Shown here: piece after piece, positions 8,362 through 17,192 of the stretch | Position numbering within the stretch: the stretch's first letter is position 1 | Layout: every line of letters starts with the position of its first letter | DNA from: Alphaproteobacteria bacterium | Lineage (GTDB): Bacteria; Pseudomonadota; Alphaproteobacteria; Caedimonadales; UBA1908 | NCBI GenBank assembly: GCA_021298595.1 | Contig: JAJTHL010000009.1 | Span: 62,001-126,000, forward strand | Direction: 5' to 3' | DNA length: 64,000 bases | Program-made: the position numbers and the translations under genes | The notes under the pieces: model-generated | Told to the model about the DNA's origin: nothing | Database searches by the model: none | The model's input: the letters and a program-made list of their open reading frames with translations, nothing else

Positions 8362-9489
8362 ATGATGCAACTAGATGAAATGAAAATTCTTATCATCGAA
8401 GATTCCCTTGATGATGTGGAGCTCTACACCCGCACTCTTAACAAAATTGTTCAGGGGCATATCACAACCTGCAGCACCCCCAAACAAGCACTCGACGTCA
8501 TAAAGAACTACCCAATTGATTTGATTCTTCTTGATTACAACCTACCCCAAATGAGCGGGGTAGATTTACTGCACGAGTTGAAAAAAGAAACAGTTTCCCT
8601 CCCCTGCCCAGTGATCGCACTCACAGGCCAAGGGAGCGAACACGTTGCGGTGAGCTTTATGAAGCTCGGGGTCTCGGATTACTTACCTAAAAGCAAGATC
8701 TCTCCCGAAACCCTTTCCATTGCCATCTACCGCGCTTTGGACCGCTTTAATGTAAAGAAGATGGAAAAAGAGAAGCAGATTGAACGGATACGTTTTGCCC
8801 ATACTGTGGCCCATGATCTTAAGGCTCCCTTGGGCCGTATCAGCTCTTATGTGCGTCTGCTCAGTAAAAAAGTACCCGATGAGGCCCTCCATTATCTTCA
8901 GAATATCAAGGAAGATGCGGCCTATATGACGTCCTTTTTAAGCAACCTTCTCTTTTACGCGGAAATGGGGCGGTCCTCTTTGGCAAAGGATCAAGTTGAC
9001 TTACACTACGCCGTTGAGCGCGCCTTAAGTAATCTTGAAATTGAAATTAATGCCCGAAAGGCTGAAGTACATCTCACAAGCCTTCCCTTCATAGAGGGAG
9101 ATCTGATCTCTCTCACACAGCTCTTTCAAAATCTCATTGCGAACTCGCTAAAGTACTGTGAAGGAAAACCGCTCATTGAGATCGATGCTTTGGTCGAAAA
9201 TGATCGTCTCTTAGTCTTTGTCAGAGATAATGGGATCGGCATCGACAAAAAAGCGTCAAAAAAAGCCTTTGAGCCCTTTTCCCGTCTGGACACGAAACTT
9301 AATGTTGAAGGTGTTGGGTTGGGCCTTGCGCTATGCAAAACCATTGCAAAGCAACACCACGCAAAAATTGACATTGAGCCTAACAAGTCCTCCGGCACAA
9401 CGGTCACAATTTCCTTTCCTTTTAAGAAGAAAAAGAACAACCTTTATGGTCTTGAAGACCATAGGTCAAAAAATGTGCTCACTTCCTGA
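8362..9489 (+). CDS. Sensor histidine kinase with N-terminal receiver domain
   Basis: A cytoplasmic 375-residue protein without membrane segments. Residues 7-125 form a receiver (Asp13/14, phosphoacceptor Asp58 in LLDYNLP, Lys110). A helix leads to a HisKA domain with His151 in AHDLKAPLG, then a HATPase domain with N box (NLIANSLKYC), G1 box (DNGIGI) and G2 box (GVGLGLALCKT). The order receiver-then-kinase means input is by phosphorylation rather than by a sensor domain. It probably passes the phosphate to or from the neighbouring lone receiver. Two adjacent ATGs (8362, 8365) are possible starts. Confidence 0.9.
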   Translation: MMQLDEMKILIIEDSLDDVELYTRTLNKIVQGHITTCSTPKQALDVIKNYPIDLILLDYNLPQMSGVDLLHELKKETVSLPCPVIALTGQGSEHVAVSFMKLGVSDYLPKSKISPETLSIAIYRALDRFNVKKMEKEKQIERIRFAHTVAHDLKAPLGRISSYVRLLSKKVPDEALHYLQNIKEDAAYMTSFLSNLLFYAEMGRSSLAKDQVDLHYAVERALSNLEIEINARKAEVHLTSLPFIEGDLISLTQLFQNLIANSLKYCEGKPLIEIDALVENDRLLVFVRDNGIGIDKKASKKAFEPFSRLDTKLNVEGVGLGLALCKTIAKQHHAKIDIEPNKSSGTTVTISFPFKKKKNNLYGLEDHRSKNVLTS

Positions 9490-9651
9490 GATTATTCGAA
9501 TAAAGAGAAGGTGTAGCAAAATAAATAGTGAAACCTAGAGTGTACATAGCCGTTTCAATTGTAGCTATGGCAGACGTTGTTCAACTCTAACCAGAGGCTC
9601 ATAATTGAATTTAGCTTTTACTGTCCGTGCCCCCCTTTGATAAAAGACATC

Positions 9652-10107
9652 CTAATTTTTAAGCACATCCTTTGGTAAAATCACCGTATTCATCCAATAG
9701 GTTTTGATACTTTCGCAGATCTCTTGCATTTTTTCAAAGTTCACCGGCTTTTGCATATAAGCATTGGCGCCCGTGTCGTAGCATTTTAGGACGTCCTTTT
9801 GGTCCAAAGATGTCGTAAAAATGATGACTGGAATCATTTTCAAATGGGGCGTTGACTTAATGATGCTAAGCATCTCACGCCCATCAAGTCCCGGTAAGTT
9901 CAGATCCAGGATTATAAGACTCGGCAACTCTTTTGAGGTTTTTTCATACTCACCCGAAAAATTCTTCAAACAATAGAGGGCTTCTTTTGTATTTTTAAAC
10001 CAAACAATAGGTGCATCAAAGTCCGCTGCCTTGAAGCCACGTACCATCGCTTCCCAATCATCATGGTTATCCTCCACAAGAAATACAGCCTGCTCTTTAC
10101 TACTCAT
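9652..10107 (-). CDS. Rcp1-like single-domain response regulator
   Basis: A 151-residue receiver with acidic residues Glu12-Asp13, phosphoacceptor Asp68 in ILDLNLPG, Thr in IIFTTS and Lys in YMQKPVN. The Rcp1-type features are the long loop before the phosphoacceptor and a C-terminal extension. The chosen ATG at 10107 overlaps the TGA of the upstream kinase (ATGA), which indicates translational coupling; the open frame continues upstream to 10173 but would overlap the kinase by 70 bases. Confidence 0.9.
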   Translation of the reverse strand: MSSKEQAVFLVEDNHDDWEAMVRGFKAADFDAPIVWFKNTKEALYCLKNFSGEYEKTSKELPSLIILDLNLPGLDGREMLSIIKSTPHLKMIPVIIFTTSLDQKDVLKCYDTGANAYMQKPVNFEKMQEICESIKTYWMNTVILPKDVLKN

Positions 10108-11276
10108 ACCCCTATCCCCTTGCCGATTGTAAAAAAGAATGTTGTACCCTTGCCCAGCTCTGACTCTAACCAAATGCGCCCACCGTGACGCTCGATAATC
10201 TTCTTCACAAAGGTAAGACCTACACCAGTTCCCTTAACCGTCTCATCTTCATCATTCAGCCGTTTAAAGATTCTAAACACTTCGCCATGGGATCTTGGCT
10301 CTATCCCGATGCCGTTGTCTTTTACGTAAAAGATCTTCTTTTCCTGACGCGCCTCAGTATCGTAGCCTTTTTTTGCATCTTTAACGCCGATTTCAATAAT
10401 TTTTTCTTCTTTATCATTATATTTAACCGCATTAGTCACAAGATTTCTAAATGCTTCTTTAATCCTGACCCCGTCACAGAAAATTGTTGGTAGTGCCTTT
10501 GGAACCAAAAATTTTATGTTGCGCCCTTCGTGGGCACTATGCGTCATCTCAACGATGTCTGACACAATCTCGTTGAGATCCACATGACGAACGGCAAGTT
10601 CTTGTTTGCCAATGCGCGAAAAATATAAAAGCTCGTTAATTAACTGTTCCATTTTCTCGCATAAGTATACCATACGTTCAATACGCTTTATACCACTTTC
10701 ACTTATTTGATCGGCGTGGTCCTCTTTTAAGAAAATGGCATTATTGCTGAGTCCCCTTAAAGGTTCTTTTAAATCATGGGAGGCGATATAAGCAAAATCA
10801 TCAAGCTCTTGGTTGCTTCTTTTTAACGCTTGAATATATGTTTCCATCGCTTCTTGAGCGTTTTTTCGTTCGCTAATATCACGCACAGTTCCTACAAACA
10901 TCAGTTGATCGCCCAGCCACATCTCATTCACGCCAAGCTCCATGGGAAAAGTATCGCCATCTTTTCTCTTGCCATACACCTCACGACCGTGACCAATCAC
11001 TTTTGGTGTTTTTGTTTCAAAATAGTTCTGAAGGTATTCGTTATGTTCAGCGCTGTAGGGAACCGGCATCAGCATCTTCACGTTTTTGCCCATCACTTCC
11101 TTTGGGGAAAAACCAAAAATTCGCTCAGCGGCGGGGTTGTATGCCTTGATATTGCCAGTTTTGTCTATGATGATCAGACCATCAAGGACCGTATTCATGA
11201 CAGGCCATAAGTGACTTTCGCGCGCAAATTTGTTGTCCTGATCAGGACTTTTCTTTTCATGAATATTCTTGGTCAC
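10104..11276 (-). CDS. FixL-like PAS sensor histidine kinase
   Basis: A soluble 390-residue kinase. Residues 25-140 form a PAS domain very like the oxygen-sensing haem PAS of FixL. It keeps a histidine (His78, SAEHNEYL) in the position of the haem ligand and an arginine 20 residues later (Arg98, IGHGREV), the same spacing as His200-Arg220 in Bradyrhizobium FixL. A HisKA domain (His167, SHDLKEPLRG) and HATPase (DNGIGI, GTGVGLTFVKKI) of the phytochrome-kinase type follow. The start is GTG at 11276 with GGAGG six to ten bases upstream. Its product pairs with the downstream receiver. Haem binding is inferred, not shown. Confidence 0.9.
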   Translation of the reverse strand: MTKNIHEKKSPDQDNKFARESHLWPVMNTVLDGLIIIDKTGNIKAYNPAAERIFGFSPKEVMGKNVKMLMPVPYSAEHNEYLQNYFETKTPKVIGHGREVYGKRKDGDTFPMELGVNEMWLGDQLMFVGTVRDISERKNAQEAMETYIQALKRSNQELDDFAYIASHDLKEPLRGLSNNAIFLKEDHADQISESGIKRIERMVYLCEKMEQLINELLYFSRIGKQELAVRHVDLNEIVSDIVEMTHSAHEGRNIKFLVPKALPTIFCDGVRIKEAFRNLVTNAVKYNDKEEKIIEIGVKDAKKGYDTEARQEKKIFYVKDNGIGIEPRSHGEVFRIFKRLNDEDETVKGTGVGLTFVKKIIERHGGRIWLESELGKGTTFFFTIGKGIGV

Positions 11277-11412
11277 CCCTGCCTCCCCACTGTAAAATAT
11301 TCTATTAAAATATAGGTTATATTTTGATAGGCCAGCAAATATTTTACAATAAAAATAGAAGAGATCTTTAGTTTTTTAAATATGGCGTGGGATTTTGGCA
11401 AAAAGATTTAAG

Positions 11413-11488
11413 TGGTGGGCGCTACAGGAATCGAACCTGTGACACTCTGATTAAAAGTCAGATGCTCTACCTACTGAGCTAAGCGCCC
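11413..11488 (-). tRNA. tRNA-Lys (TTT)
   Basis: Minus-strand tRNA with acceptor arms GGGCGCT and AGCGCCC, discriminator A and encoded CCA. The anticodon loop CTTTTAA gives TTT, and the T-loop GGTTCGAATCC is canonical. It reads AAA and AAG lysine codons. Confidence 0.97.
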
Positions 11489-11670
11489 ACATGAGGCACA
11501 AGATAGTAGTAGATAACCCAACGGTCAAGGGTTAGTTGCACAAAAATGTTCATCTTTTGAAAATGCCCAACCAAGGGTGTGGCCTGTATGCCAGCCTACG
11601 CAGACATCACCGTGGTTAAATATCCTATCCCTAGGTCGATTAAAAACTCGCCAAGCGCTTTGTCCATAAT

Positions 11671-11883
11671 TTAGTGCAAATACCCCGGATAAACATTTTC
11701 AGCCCCACTAAGCGCATGGATAATTGGAATATAAATCAAACATAGAAGCAAAAGCACCGCCATCATCTTCGCAAATACCCCGTGTCTCTTGGGATTTTCA
11801 GAGAGTTTCTTAAACTTATCCTGGTTGTCTAAACTACAGAAATCGAACTTTGCAGATTGGTATAACTTATCTACCTTGGGCAT
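11671..11883 (-). CDS. Small single-span membrane protein, unknown
   Basis: A 70-residue protein with a polar, charged N-terminal half and one hydrophobic segment (MMAVLLLLCLIYIPIIHAL) near residues 39-57. The start is supported by AAGGAG nine bases before the ATG. It stands alone between tRNA-Lys and a long AT-rich spacer. No family is recognised; the good ribosome site is the main argument that it is real. Confidence 0.5.
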   Translation of the reverse strand: MPKVDKLYQSAKFDFCSLDNQDKFKKLSENPKRHGVFAKMMAVLLLLCLIYIPIIHALSGAENVYPGYLH

Positions 11884-12546
11884 TTTCTCAAACTCCTTCC
11901 TGGTTACTTATCCTCCTCTCCGTGAGGCTCAATGTAGTATGGATAATACATAATAAAATATTAATAATCGGTAAACAAAAGTAAGAAAAATTTTATCTAT
12001 TTTACTTACCTTCATAGATGAGTTTTACTATTATTTTTCTAAAAAATTCAATAACCTTCCACACTGACAAATATCTTGCCTGTTAACACTTTTACTTTTC
12101 TATATATTTCTTATAATGTTCCAAGTTGGCATGTATTAAAAAATCGTAAATTAAAGTAAACTATTTTCTCTCTCCGCGTTAACTCCTTGATTACATGTTG
12201 ATTGATTTTTTAGGTAAAAGGTTAACACATGAAGGCATTTTTTTGTTCTATGACACCTTTTTCTTTGCTCATTTTGCCCTTAAAAAGGCTTCCTGCCAAA
12301 AGATGTATCGCTAGTACACCACATTAGAAATTACACCCATTGGAGCGTTTATTACTATTTTGAGAATAAAAACGTAATGTTGAAATTACGTTTGAACATC
12401 CTTAATCTTTACTTCAAAAATGTTTTGAATACGGTCGATTTTTTATAAGAGATATCTTACGCTGAGGGGCGCACAATCAGCGTTGACGCAAAATGGGGAA
12501 AGCACTATTCTGGGGGCAACAGTGACGGCTTTTGGTATCCTTTGCC
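11884..12546. other. Long AT-rich spacer upstream of atpB
   Basis: About 660 bases with no established gene. It contains a 32-codon ORF (12229-12327, plus) with an AAAGG-type ribosome site and a hydrophobic product, which may be chance. Shortly before atpB, ACGCTGA (12459-12465) and TCAGCGT (12477-12483) can form a hairpin with an 11-base loop in the leader. The atpI gene that usually precedes atpB in this class is absent here. Confidence 0.4.
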
Positions 12547-13269
12547 ATGCAAAACCCTATGCATCAATTTCTTATTAAAGAACTGATCCCCTTGCATCTT
12601 GGTGGATATAACATATCCTTCACGAACTCCTCCCTTCTTATGGTGATTGCCACTACATTGATCATCGCCATTCAGTTTTTTGGCCTTCGGGGACAAACGC
12701 TGATACCAAGCAAGCTCCAAGCCTTTTACGAGATTAGTTACGAATTTGTTACGGGTCTCGCCAAGGACAACGCCGGAAGTGATGCCAAGAAATATTTTCC
12801 TTTTATTTTCTCCCTTTTTATGTTCGTGCTCTTTGGCAATCTTTTAGGCATGCTGCCTTATAGTTTTACCTTTACGAGCCATATTATTGTGACCTTTGCC
12901 CTTGCCTTTATGGTTTTTCTCACGGTGACGGCCGTGGGGTTTGGAAGGCATGGTCTTGGTTATTTTAAACTATTGTGCCCCCACGGGGTCCCCCTTGCCG
13001 CCGCCCCTCTTGTGATTTTGATCGAACTTATTTCGTACCTAATGCGTCCCATCACGCTGGCCCTTCGACTATTTGTCAACATGATGTCGGGACACATGAT
13101 TTTAAAGTTATTTGGAACATTTACGGTCATGATGGGCGTCTGGGGCGCTGTGCCCCTTGCCTTTATCATTGGCATGACTGCCTTTGAGTTTTTCATCGCA
13201 GGTCTACAAGCATATGTTTTTACTATTTTGACGTGCGTGTACTTGAATGACGCTCTTCACTTGCACTAG
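12547..13269 (+). CDS. atpB: ATP synthase F0 subunit a
   Basis: The 240-residue subunit a forms the proton half-channels next to the c-ring. The conserved helix with the essential arginine is seen in LALRLFVNMMSGH, and the C-terminal helix in FEFFIAGLQAYVFTIL. Several further hydrophobic helices give the usual five or six spans. The ATG at 12547 fits the family start (MQNPMHQF, short lead before LGGYNISFTNS). An upstream in-frame TTG at 12532 is less likely. It is first of an atpB-atpE-atpF'-atpF unit. Confidence 0.95.
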   Translation: MQNPMHQFLIKELIPLHLGGYNISFTNSSLLMVIATTLIIAIQFFGLRGQTLIPSKLQAFYEISYEFVTGLAKDNAGSDAKKYFPFIFSLFMFVLFGNLLGMLPYSFTFTSHIIVTFALAFMVFLTVTAVGFGRHGLGYFKLLCPHGVPLAAAPLVILIELISYLMRPITLALRLFVNMMSGHMILKLFGTFTVMMGVWGAVPLAFIIGMTAFEFFIAGLQAYVFTILTCVYLNDALHLH

Positions 13270-13325
13270 GTTTTAGGGTAAGAAGAAAGTCAGCAATTGT
13301 TTTTCAACAGGAGGTTGTAAGGAAA

Positions 13326-13553
13326 ATGGAAGTAGCAGCAGCGAAACTTATTGGTGCGGGCCTGGCCGTTGTAGCGCTTTTTGGCGTGGGTATCGGTCTT
13401 GGTATGATTTTCTCTAGCTTTTTGGGTGCCGTCGCAAGAAACCCATCCGCTAAAAATGACCTCACGGGTCCCATGTATATTGGTGCCGCTCTCACTGAGG
13501 GGATTGCCCTTATCGCCTTTGCGGTGGCCCTCATTATCCTTTTTGTGTTCTAA
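13326..13553 (+). CDS. atpE: ATP synthase F0 subunit c
   Basis: A 75-residue hairpin of two helices joined by the polar loop ARNPSA (Arg38-Asn39-Pro40). The proton-carrying carboxylate is Glu58 in GAALTEGIALIAF. The N-terminal helix has the GxGxGxG packing motif (GVGIGLG). Length is typical of an alphaproteobacterial c subunit. An AGGAGG and a closer AAGGAAA precede the ATG, matching the high expression needed for the c-ring. Confidence 0.97.
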   Translation: MEVAAAKLIGAGLAVVALFGVGIGLGMIFSSFLGAVARNPSAKNDLTGPMYIGAALTEGIALIAFAVALIILFVF

Positions 13554-13574
13554 TACGACAAGAGGGATAGATCG

Positions 13575-14081
13575 ATGCCGCAGTTTGATATCGCAACCTT
13601 TACACCCCAGCTATTTTGGCTTTTTGTGTGCTTTATCACACTGCTTATTTTTTCAGCCAGGGTTGCCCTGCCTCGGTTGGAAAACGTCTTAAGTGTTCGA
13701 TGGCAACACATCGAAGGAGCGCTCGAGGAGGCACAAAGGTTAAATCATGAAGCCGAATCCCTTGTGGCCGCCCTTGAAGAGGAACTTGCCGAGGCGCGTA
13801 AAAAAGCCCACCATGATGTGGTCGAGGCCTCACGTCATCTGAATGCTGAGCTCACACAAAAGAAAGGGGCGCTGGCAAACCAGCACAAACAACGCTTCAG
13901 AGATAGTGAACGCGTCATTTTACAAAAAAAAGCTACCACCATGGGTTATGTCCAAGACATTGCAACCGACGTGACGTCCACGTTGGTGTCTTCTCTCTTG
14001 GCCTATGAACTCACCAACTCAACCATCCAAGAAGCCGTGGGAGAACGCGCAGAAAAAGAAAGGCGTTCCCATGCTGTTTGA
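13575..14081 (+). CDS. atpF': ATP synthase F0 subunit b'
   Basis: A 168-residue stator subunit: one N-terminal membrane helix (LFWLFVCFITLLIFSARVALP) and a long charged helix. The opening PQFDIATFTPQLFWL is typical of b' (AtpG) in alphaproteobacteria and photosynthetic bacteria. It sits between c and b, as expected. Its end overlaps the next gene by 11 bases. Confidence 0.9.
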   Translation: MPQFDIATFTPQLFWLFVCFITLLIFSARVALPRLENVLSVRWQHIEGALEEAQRLNHEAESLVAALEEELAEARKKAHHDVVEASRHLNAELTQKKGALANQHKQRFRDSERVILQKKATTMGYVQDIATDVTSTLVSSLLAYELTNSTIQEAVGERAEKERRSHAV

Positions 14082-14580
14082 TGCATCATTCTGGGTTTTT
14101 GTAGGTTTTATTGGCCTTTTCTCCCTTGTTGGAGGAAAGCTCTACCGGTTTGTGACGCAGACACTCGAGGACCGCGCAAAAAAAATCCAATATGACATCG
14201 AGGAGGCGGCCAAGCGACGTCAAGAAGCCGTGACACTTTTAAAAACATGTCAACGCCGCAAACTAGAAGCGGAAGAGCAAGCCCATGAGATCCTCGCCCA
14301 CGCCGTCGAAGAAGCCAAACGTCTGCGTGAAAAAGTCCTTGAAGAACTAAAAGAACACACCCAGGCTGAAGAACGCCTTCTCCATGAACGCATCCGTCAA
14401 GCCGAAGAGCAGGCCCTTCAAGAAATCAAAGAGCGCGCTTTGGAGCTCTCGTTTTTTGCCACAAGGGATTTGGTTCAAAAACATCAAACGCCTGACTTTG
14501 AAGCTTCTCTTTTCCAAAAAAGTCTTCTTACCCTGGACGATACTACCTATCCTTTTGCAAAGACTGGCCTTTCTAAGTAA
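14071..14580 (+). CDS. atpF: ATP synthase F0 subunit b
   Basis: A 169-residue stator subunit with one N-terminal span (FWVFVGFIGLFSLVGGKLY) followed by a long charged coiled coil (residues about 30-140) that reaches the F1 head. The ATG at 14071 lies inside the end of atpF', an overlap that couples translation. The open frame extends further upstream but the ATG at 14071 fits the family. The F1 genes are not nearby, the normal arrangement in this class. Confidence 0.92.
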   Translation: MLFDASFWVFVGFIGLFSLVGGKLYRFVTQTLEDRAKKIQYDIEEAAKRRQEAVTLLKTCQRRKLEAEEQAHEILAHAVEEAKRLREKVLEELKEHTQAEERLLHERIRQAEEQALQEIKERALELSFFATRDLVQKHQTPDFEASLFQKSLLTLDDTTYPFAKTGLSK

Positions 14581-14716
14581 GGCCTCATCCAAGACCTTCA
14601 TAAGATGGGCTTTTAGGCGATTTTTTATTCACATTTTCAATATGTTATAATTTTTATCTTGAAGTTAAGACGATACCTCGCGTACTAACCTCCCAGTAGT
14701 TCTCTCAATCTTACCC

Positions 14717-15646
14717 ATGCCCGCATCACATAACGCTTCTTTCACACCAGGCCGCATCAGCAATCCCTATACCCTCGCACCTTACTGGACCGATTCTTTC
14801 AAAGCAGGGTTCAAGTTTGTTTTGAAGCCAAACGCGTTCTTACGAAAAGCGATATGCCTTGATTTTCTTTTTAACCTCCTGTTCTTTTTTTCAATGTTCT
14901 GTATCGGAAAAATATCAGAACTCCACGTACAAGAAGACCTTAGTGAGTCACACCTGCCTTTGTTCGGTTATTGTCTCTTCATAGCACGGTTTTTGCTCCT
15001 ATATGCCCTCGTTGTCGGTGTCACGCGCCATATCTGTCTTGGAGAATCTGAATGGCGTTTCTACAAAAATCTCACGCGGTCTTACTTTTGGAGACGACTC
15101 GTCACTTTTCTTTTACAACTGACTTTTTATGCCGCATGTATCTGGCTGCCTCTTAATTTCTTACTCAAGGGGGAACTGCTGGCCCTTATAGGCATAATAC
15201 TTTTTGTCCCACTTCTTGTTCTGCAGAGTTACCTATTAGGACGCCTCACCTTCTTGCCTTATCAAGCCACCTGCAAGAAGGGTGAGAGCCTGCGCGAGAC
15301 CCTGTCACTTGCTAAAGGAACCGTTTTGCGAACACTCATGTTGAAGTGGGCTTCTCTTAAAATAGTAAACATCTTTCTGGGTATCATCTTTTTTTCTATT
15401 GAGTTGATGAGTTATACATTTTTAGAGCAGTACCTATATGCTTTATGGAAAAGCAAGGTCATCATAATTGTTTTTAGCCTTTTTTCTTCTTTATTTTTAA
15501 CTTTATATTTAGCTTATTTTGCCGCACTCGCCCATTATTACCAGTCAACCTACGTGATAAAGCGTACCTTTAAACCCGCACCGCGCACAGAATTTCCGCC
15601 CGTACCGCAGCCCCTTGCTGACGCGATCTCTGCCTCCACCTCCTAA
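14717..15646 (+). CDS. Polytopic membrane protein, unknown
   Basis: A 309-residue protein with about six hydrophobic segments, a 40-residue polar N-terminus and a Pro-rich polar tail. No family is recognised. A segment reading SLAKGTVLRTL before the last helices has a counterpart (RLTKGKTLLIT) in the next gene, and both proteins have similar length and helix pattern, which suggests a tandem duplication. Its start lies about 140 bases after atpF. Confidence 0.6.
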   Translation: MPASHNASFTPGRISNPYTLAPYWTDSFKAGFKFVLKPNAFLRKAICLDFLFNLLFFFSMFCIGKISELHVQEDLSESHLPLFGYCLFIARFLLLYALVVGVTRHICLGESEWRFYKNLTRSYFWRRLVTFLLQLTFYAACIWLPLNFLLKGELLALIGIILFVPLLVLQSYLLGRLTFLPYQATCKKGESLRETLSLAKGTVLRTLMLKWASLKIVNIFLGIIFFSIELMSYTFLEQYLYALWKSKVIIIVFSLFSSLFLTLYLAYFAALAHYYQSTYVIKRTFKPAPRTEFPPVPQPLADAISASTS

Positions 15647-15660
15647 CACAAGAGAGATCC

Positions 15661-16410
15661 ATGATTGATTCTTTGCCTTCTTCTGTAGTACCCACGTCAG
15701 ACGTCACACAAAACGCACCTTACGCCTTGAAATGGGGATATGTTTTTAGTGTGACCGGCCTTTATTGCTTTTTTCATGTGATGTTTACACAGATTGTAAT
15801 TTTTTTACATTTAGAGAGCGGCTTTCTTCTGAGCTTCTTTTTCTATAGCTTTCATTTGTGTTATCTCATTCGGATCTTCCGGCACTGCACCCTTGGTGAA
15901 GAGGATTTTGATTTTTTCTCGTTATACAAACAAGAACCCTTTTGGGAGTCACTCTTCGCCGTTTTCTATTTTTGGGTGTTTCTGTTTATTGTGGCAGGTC
16001 TTTGCTTTGGCATCTGGTTTTTTGTGGACTGTCTTTTGTACAACCTGCCCTCAGCAGGAAAAACGTTGGCCCTTGTTGTCGGTCCCTGCGTTCTTGTCTT
16101 CTTATTGATAACTCTACCAAAATTTATCATGGTTACAATGAATGCCGCTTCTGGTCGTGGGATTTATCTGCGCTATATCTTTCGCCTGACCAAAGGAAAA
16201 ACGCTTTTGATCACTGTTCTTGGACTTTTAAGCGTCTTCGGCCAAAGCATGAGTGGCTATGGAAGAACGTATTTAAGCGGAAATCTTATTGACTTTTTTT
16301 GGCTTTACCCTCTCGTACTATTGGCCACTGTTTGCTACTTACCTCTTGTGTGTACCTACGCCAGCCTTTACGCGCAAAAAGGAGCGACCACATCCAAAGA
16401 AGGGATTTAA
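15661..16410 (+). CDS. Polytopic membrane protein, possible paralogue of the preceding gene
   Basis: A 249-residue protein with about six membrane segments, starting 15 bases after the previous stop, so the two are probably co-transcribed. Both carry a charged LxKGxxL segment at the same relative place and a CTLGE/CLGE motif after the third hydrophobic block. No known domain is seen. Function is unknown. Confidence 0.6.
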   Translation: MIDSLPSSVVPTSDVTQNAPYALKWGYVFSVTGLYCFFHVMFTQIVIFLHLESGFLLSFFFYSFHLCYLIRIFRHCTLGEEDFDFFSLYKQEPFWESLFAVFYFWVFLFIVAGLCFGIWFFVDCLLYNLPSAGKTLALVVGPCVLVFLLITLPKFIMVTMNAASGRGIYLRYIFRLTKGKTLLITVLGLLSVFGQSMSGYGRTYLSGNLIDFFWLYPLVLLATVCYLPLVCTYASLYAQKGATTSKEGI

Positions 16411-16449
16411 GGGGCACAGAGGCTCCTTTTAAAACGTTAACTGAGCCCC

Positions 16450-17121
16450 TTAAAAATCAGGGTCGGTGTAGTAATAGGCAGGAGTGATCCCGGGGATACG
16501 GTCCTCGAGCAGGGGGCGCATGCTGGGGCGTGACTTGATGCGGGCGTACCATTCCTTGACGTCGGGATAGGTGTCCCAGGGAACGTGCCCCAGGTAATCA
16601 AGACATGAAATGTAGGCTGCGCCCGCCATGTCCGCCAGGGAGTAATCCTCCCCCGCAAGCCAGTGTCGCCTGCCAATAAGCCATGAAAAATATTCAAGAT
16701 AATCGCCGAATTTTTTTAAGCCCTCGCGCATGACTTGGGAATCCAGATATCCCAAACCAAAATGACGCTTGAGGGTTTTTTCAAAAACAACCTTGTGCAT
16801 GACCTCTTGATAAAAGTCGGACGCAAAAAGGGCGCAAAGCGAGCGCGTCTGGGCGCGCGCGGCCGGCGTGTTGCCTAAATAACTGTGGGGACCAGGATAG
16901 GCTTCTTCTAGGTATTCACAGATGACCTGTCCGTCCGTAAAGACCGCTTGGTTCAGCTCCACAAGGGCTGGCACTTTGGCGGTAGGGTTAATTTCGCAAA
17001 ACTCTTCCCGCTTTTTCCAGTAAGGCTCGACTACAGCTTCGAATTCTAGCTTTTTCTCAGCCAAAAGAAGGCGCACATAACGGCCAGATCCGCACAGGGG
17101 CCAGTGGTACAAAGTTCGCAT
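16450..17121 (-). CDS. Glutathione S-transferase-like protein, FzlA type
   Basis: A 223-residue protein with an N-terminal thioredoxin-like GST domain (MRTLYHWPLCGSGRYVRLLL, then NPTAKVPAL before the cis-proline) and an all-helical C-terminal domain (WLAGEDYSLADMAGAAYIS). The extended tail ending in YYYTDPDF resembles FzlA, the FtsZ-binding GST homologue of Caulobacter that tunes division. The start at 17121 follows AAGAGAG; an upstream in-frame start at 17199 is less likely. It is divergent from uppP, a cell-wall gene, which fits a division role. An ordinary GST cannot be excluded. Confidence 0.75.
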   Translation of the reverse strand: MRTLYHWPLCGSGRYVRLLLAEKKLEFEAVVEPYWKKREEFCEINPTAKVPALVELNQAVFTDGQVICEYLEEAYPGPHSYLGNTPAARAQTRSLCALFASDFYQEVMHKVVFEKTLKRHFGLGYLDSQVMREGLKKFGDYLEYFSWLIGRRHWLAGEDYSLADMAGAAYISCLDYLGHVPWDTYPDVKEWYARIKSRPSMRPLLEDRIPGITPAYYYTDPDF

Positions 17122-17192
17122 AACTCTCTTTACTTCGCGCTTATTGTTGGATAGGGATACACCTATTCTTGTGTACCATGAAGAGGCCCCTA

